64,000 nucleotides of DNA, taken from contig JBAOHZ010000009.1 in the NCBI GenBank assembly GCA_037045225.1, positions 558,001 to 622,000 of the forward strand. Reading direction: 5' to 3'. The notes under the pieces were generated by a model. It did not search any database. It worked only from the letters and a program-made list of their open reading frames with translations, and was not told the DNA's origin. Below, piece after piece: positions 61,836 through 64,000 of this stretch. Both the position numbers and the translations under genes were made by a program. Position 1 is the stretch's first letter, and every line of letters starts with the position of its first letter. Source of the stretch: Nitrospira sp. Its GTDB lineage: Bacteria; Nitrospirota; Nitrospiria; Nitrospirales; Nitrospiraceae.

Positions 61836-63257
61836 ATGAAACTCCCATCCGCACATCCTCCCGCTCCGTACGACGGATCAGCCCTCATTGCCGATCCCAT
61901 CCACGAATATGTCTCGTTCACGGTCCCGTATTCCTCGCCGGATCCATCGGAGCGCACGGAAAAAGACCTGATCGATTCTCCCTGGGTCCAGCGGCTGCGC
62001 TATATCTATCAACTCCAAAGCGCGCGATGGGTGTACCCTTCGGCAGAACATACGCGATTCGTGCATTCACTCGGCACGATGCATGTCGCGGGCCGGTTTG
62101 CGCGCCACCTGTACCCGTTTCTGAAACAGGCGGCGCCCGACGTGCCTTCAGCCGCCTATGTCGAGGAGTTCCTGCGCATCACCGCGCTCGTGCACGACAT
62201 CGGGCATGGCCCGTTCTGCCACTTCTTCGATGATAATTTTCTGCACACCTTCGGCCTCTCGCATGAAAAGCTCGGCCAGATCATCGTCCGCGAGCACCTG
62301 GGACCGCTCATCAAAAAAATCCGTCGCAGCCCATCCGGCCCCTTCGATCGCGGAGAAGAGCTGAATCCGGATCACATCGCGCACGTGATTCTGAAGGAAA
62401 AAGGCAAAGACAACTCCCGCATCCCGCGCTGGATCAACATGCTCCAGCCGGTGATTTCCGGCAGCTACACTGCCGATAACCTGGATTATGTGCTGCGCGA
62501 TGCCTACATGTGCGGCGTCGCCGTGGGACCGGTGGACCTGACCCGCTTGATCCACTACACCATCATCACCGACAAGGGATTCACGATCCATAAAACCGGA
62601 CTGCCGGCCCTGCAGATGTTTTTGAACACCCGCATGTATCTCTATTCCAATGTGTACTATCACCGTACGACCCGCGCCATCGACATCCACCTGCGGGACA
62701 TCTTCGGCGACACCATGAAGCTGTTGTTCCCCTCCAATCCGGCCAAACACATGGACGAATACCTGACGCTGACCGACTGGTCGTTATTGGAAGATGTCAG
62801 ACGTTGGAAGAAAGCCGGCCAGAGCAGCCTGCGGCGCTTACATCAGGAATGGGCGCATATCCTGGAACGCGACGTGAAGTGGAAAATGGCCTACAGTACC
62901 GTACTCAAGGAAAAGGGCATCGAACGAGGCATGGACTTTCCCAGCCATGAACAATTCCAACAGCAGATCCAGAAAGCGCTCCCGGCAAAACTACACACCT
63001 TGCCGTTCCGCGTCGACATGGCGCCGCTCGATCCGCGCCCGGACCCCAAAGATACACGCGGCATTCCCCTACTCGTCTACGATCCCGGCACAAAGGGTGT
63101 CTCGACTGAGCCACTGGAGGAATTTCTCGATCTGCTTCCAACCCGCCTCGTGCAGTTCCGCATCTACGCCCTCGACCACGATCAGGACGCCGCCCTCTCC
63201 CGCGCCGCTGCAACCGTGCTGAATAAGACCCCATCAAGTATAGAAACGAATTTCTAA
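61836..63257 (+). CDS. HD-domain phosphohydrolase (dGTPase/SAMHD1-like)
   Basis: A 473-aa protein with an N-terminal HD domain. DPIHEYVSF is followed by WVQRLRYIYQLQSARWVYP, then HTRFVHSLGTMHVA (about 69-82) with the first metal histidine. ALVHDIGHGPFCHFF (117-131, H120-D121) is the HD pair, and SYTADNLDYVLRDAYM near 208 has the fourth ligand Asp. Such proteins cleave dNTPs or other phosphorylated compounds. The C-terminal 200 residues have no recognisable domain. It starts 23 bases after DUF2062. Confidence 0.87.
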   Translation: MKLPSAHPPAPYDGSALIADPIHEYVSFTVPYSSPDPSERTEKDLIDSPWVQRLRYIYQLQSARWVYPSAEHTRFVHSLGTMHVAGRFARHLYPFLKQAAPDVPSAAYVEEFLRITALVHDIGHGPFCHFFDDNFLHTFGLSHEKLGQIIVREHLGPLIKKIRRSPSGPFDRGEELNPDHIAHVILKEKGKDNSRIPRWINMLQPVISGSYTADNLDYVLRDAYMCGVAVGPVDLTRLIHYTIITDKGFTIHKTGLPALQMFLNTRMYLYSNVYYHRTTRAIDIHLRDIFGDTMKLLFPSNPAKHMDEYLTLTDWSLLEDVRRWKKAGQSSLRRLHQEWAHILERDVKWKMAYSTVLKEKGIERGMDFPSHEQFQQQIQKALPAKLHTLPFRVDMAPLDPRPDPKDTRGIPLLVYDPGTKGVSTEPLEEFLDLLPTRLVQFRIYALDHDQDAALSRAAATVLNKTPSSIETNF

Positions 63258-63308
63258 GCCTCTTGCCCTAGTCGGACGCCAGCTCCAGGCGGCCCCCTTT
63301 CCGGCCGT

Positions 63309-63318
63309 CCCCCCCCCC
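63309..63318 (+). repeat. C10 homopolymer upstream of the sensor gene
   Basis: Ten consecutive C residues lie in the 222-bp gap after the HD gene, at 170 bases from the sensor start. This is one of two long C tracts in the gap, which is unusual in a window with few homopolymers over eight bases. It falls in no coding frame. It could be slippage-prone. Confidence 0.6.
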
Positions 63319-63448
63319 ACACCCCATTGTCCTCTTCAGGCAACCATCACGCCTGCGTACTTTACTAGGTCATATCGCCTCTATTCATCGTCGGCGAGTT
63401 TGTGCATAGTTGCGGTGCCATCGCCATCGCGTCTTGATTGCGATACGG

Positions 63449-63460
63449 CCCCCCCCCCCC
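63449..63460 (+). repeat. C12 homopolymer just upstream of the sensor start
   Basis: Twelve consecutive C residues lie 19 bases ahead of the sensor ATG (63480), immediately before its GAGGAG ribosome site (63464-63469). Tract length changes would alter the untranslated leader or promoter spacing. A phase-variation role is possible but nothing else in the window supports it. Confidence 0.6.
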
Positions 63461-63479
63461 GCAGAGGAGCGACGCGGCC

Positions 63480-64000
63480 ATGGATACTACCGACGAGGCC
63501 AACACATACGAGAGCGCTGCTTCGCTTCGTGAGCGAGTCGTCTTTTCCATAATTGCCGCCCTGCTCGGAATCATATTCGCGATCGACTGTGTCACACCGG
63601 CCGGAATTCCCGTCTGGGTCTTCTACCTCATTCCTGTGCTCCTTACGTACCAGCTTCCCTCTCTCTGGACCCCCTATTACACAGCAGGAATCTGCGCAGT
63701 GCTCACCCCCGTGGGTCTCCTGCTTTCCCCCCTGCTCGATGGCGTGCCGACATGGTTACCATGGGTGAATCGCACGGCCGGCATAGGAATGTTTACGGTC
63801 ACCGCCTATCTGATCGTCCAGTATAGGCGCGTCACCCAAACTCTTGTTGAGACCGCCGCCTTGGATTCGTCACACAAGGCCTTTGAAGTGCGGGAAACCC
63901 TGCTCCTGAAAAACGCGCAGGACGTGCAGGACCTGTTCGACCGTGCGCCCTGCGGGTACCACTCACTGAACGCGCAAGGCATCTACGTCGCGATCAATCA
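63480..64000 (+). CDS. Membrane PAS-domain sensor protein, probably histidine kinase (truncated at right edge)
   Basis: The first 173 residues are visible and the frame stays open to the edge. Four membrane segments span about residues 20-115 (FSIIAALLGIIFAIDCV, WVFYLIPVLLTYQL, GICAVLTPVGLLL, GIGMFTVTAYLIVQY), typical of a MASE-like input domain. A short coiled coil follows, then the start of a PAS domain (DLFDRAPCGYHSLNAQGIYV, 151-170). Proteins of this build usually end in a histidine kinase or GGDEF domain, which is outside the window. The ATG at 63480 is preceded by GAGGAG. Confidence 0.75.
   Translation, partial: MDTTDEANTYESAASLRERVVFSIIAALLGIIFAIDCVTPAGIPVWVFYLIPVLLTYQLPSLWTPYYTAGICAVLTPVGLLLSPLLDGVPTWLPWVNRTAGIGMFTVTAYLIVQYRRVTQTLVETAALDSSHKAFEVRETLLLKNAQDVQDLFDRAPCGYHSLNAQGIYVAIN

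Noticed and set aside
63283..63308. GC-rich dyad after the HD gene as a terminator
   Set aside because: The arms are imperfect and no T run follows on the plus strand.
1..64000. CRISPR arrays, tRNA or rRNA genes, insertion sequences, phage genes
   Set aside because: None was recognised by eye; short divergent copies could be missed without a search.

Overview
The window is about 64 kb of GC-rich DNA from a Gram-negative bacterium with a full lipopolysaccharide (LPS) pathway and a large surface-glycan locus. Gene content and order (bamA-skp-skp-fabZ-lpxA-lpxI-lpxB-msbA-waaA-lpxK, a waaF-gmhB fusion, galU-lon-thiL, a PAS-type sensor at the right edge) fit a member of the Nitrospirota, most likely a Nitrospira-like organism. 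That assignment is inference from protein character and an intergenic repeat; no rRNA or tRNA is present to settle it.

Layout. (1) 1-13.7 kb, minus strand: a decoration module with an epimerase fragment, three class I SAM methyltransferases (one of the TIGR04325 type), two FkbM methyltransferases, a GT-A transferase, a one-piece ABC exporter/flippase, a PhyH-type dioxygenase, an unfamiliar 584-aa GT-B-like protein, a small unknown protein, an N-acetyl sugar amidotransferase and an AsnB-type amidotransferase. (2) 13.7-21.1 kb, minus: a nonulosonic-acid-like cassette (GNAT, Gfo/Idh/MocA oxidoreductase, NodB deacetylase, formyltransferase, NeuB-like synthase, SDR epimerase, DegT aminotransferase, SpsF-like cytidylyltransferase). 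(3) 21.2-28.4 kb, minus: GDP-fucose (gmd, fcl), an O-antigen ligase/polymerase, an acetyltransferase and dTDP-rhamnose genes (rfbA, rfbB, rfbD, no rfbC). (4) 28.5-43.6 kb, minus: glycosyltransferases of families GT4, GT2, GT9 and CgeB type, a methyltransferase, an LTA-synthase-like transferase, a tandem GT2 fusion and heptosyltransferases. (5) 43.6-56.4 kb, minus: core LPS, lipid A and outer-membrane assembly genes back to bamA. (6) 56.4-64 kb, plus: galU, lon, thiL, a DUF2062 protein, an HD phosphohydrolase and the start of a membrane PAS sensor.

The genes work as one envelope programme: lipid A (lpxA, lpxI, lpxB, lpxK, acyltransferase), Kdo and heptose core (waaA, GT9 genes), export (msbA), nucleotide-sugar supply (galU, rfbABD, gmd-fcl, nonulosonate cassette), assembly and ligation, and decoration by methyl, formyl, acetyl and amide groups. 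Many neighbours share ATGA/GTGA stop-start overlaps, so the long minus-strand blocks are probably translationally coupled operons. A well-formed divergent promoter pair at 56.6 kb drives bamA leftward and galU rightward; the galU promoter predicts a leaderless mRNA.

Most worth a second look: the nonulosonate-like cassette with a formyltransferase; an amidotransferase pair lacking HisH/HisF partners; an A9 frameshift in the DUF374 acyltransferase; the waaF-gmhB and GT2-GT2 fusions; a leader ORF and dyad-flanked promoter before the O-antigen ligase; a nested inverted repeat at 34.6 kb; and C10/C12 tracts ahead of the sensor gene. No CRISPR array, tRNA, rRNA, transposase or phage gene was recognised.
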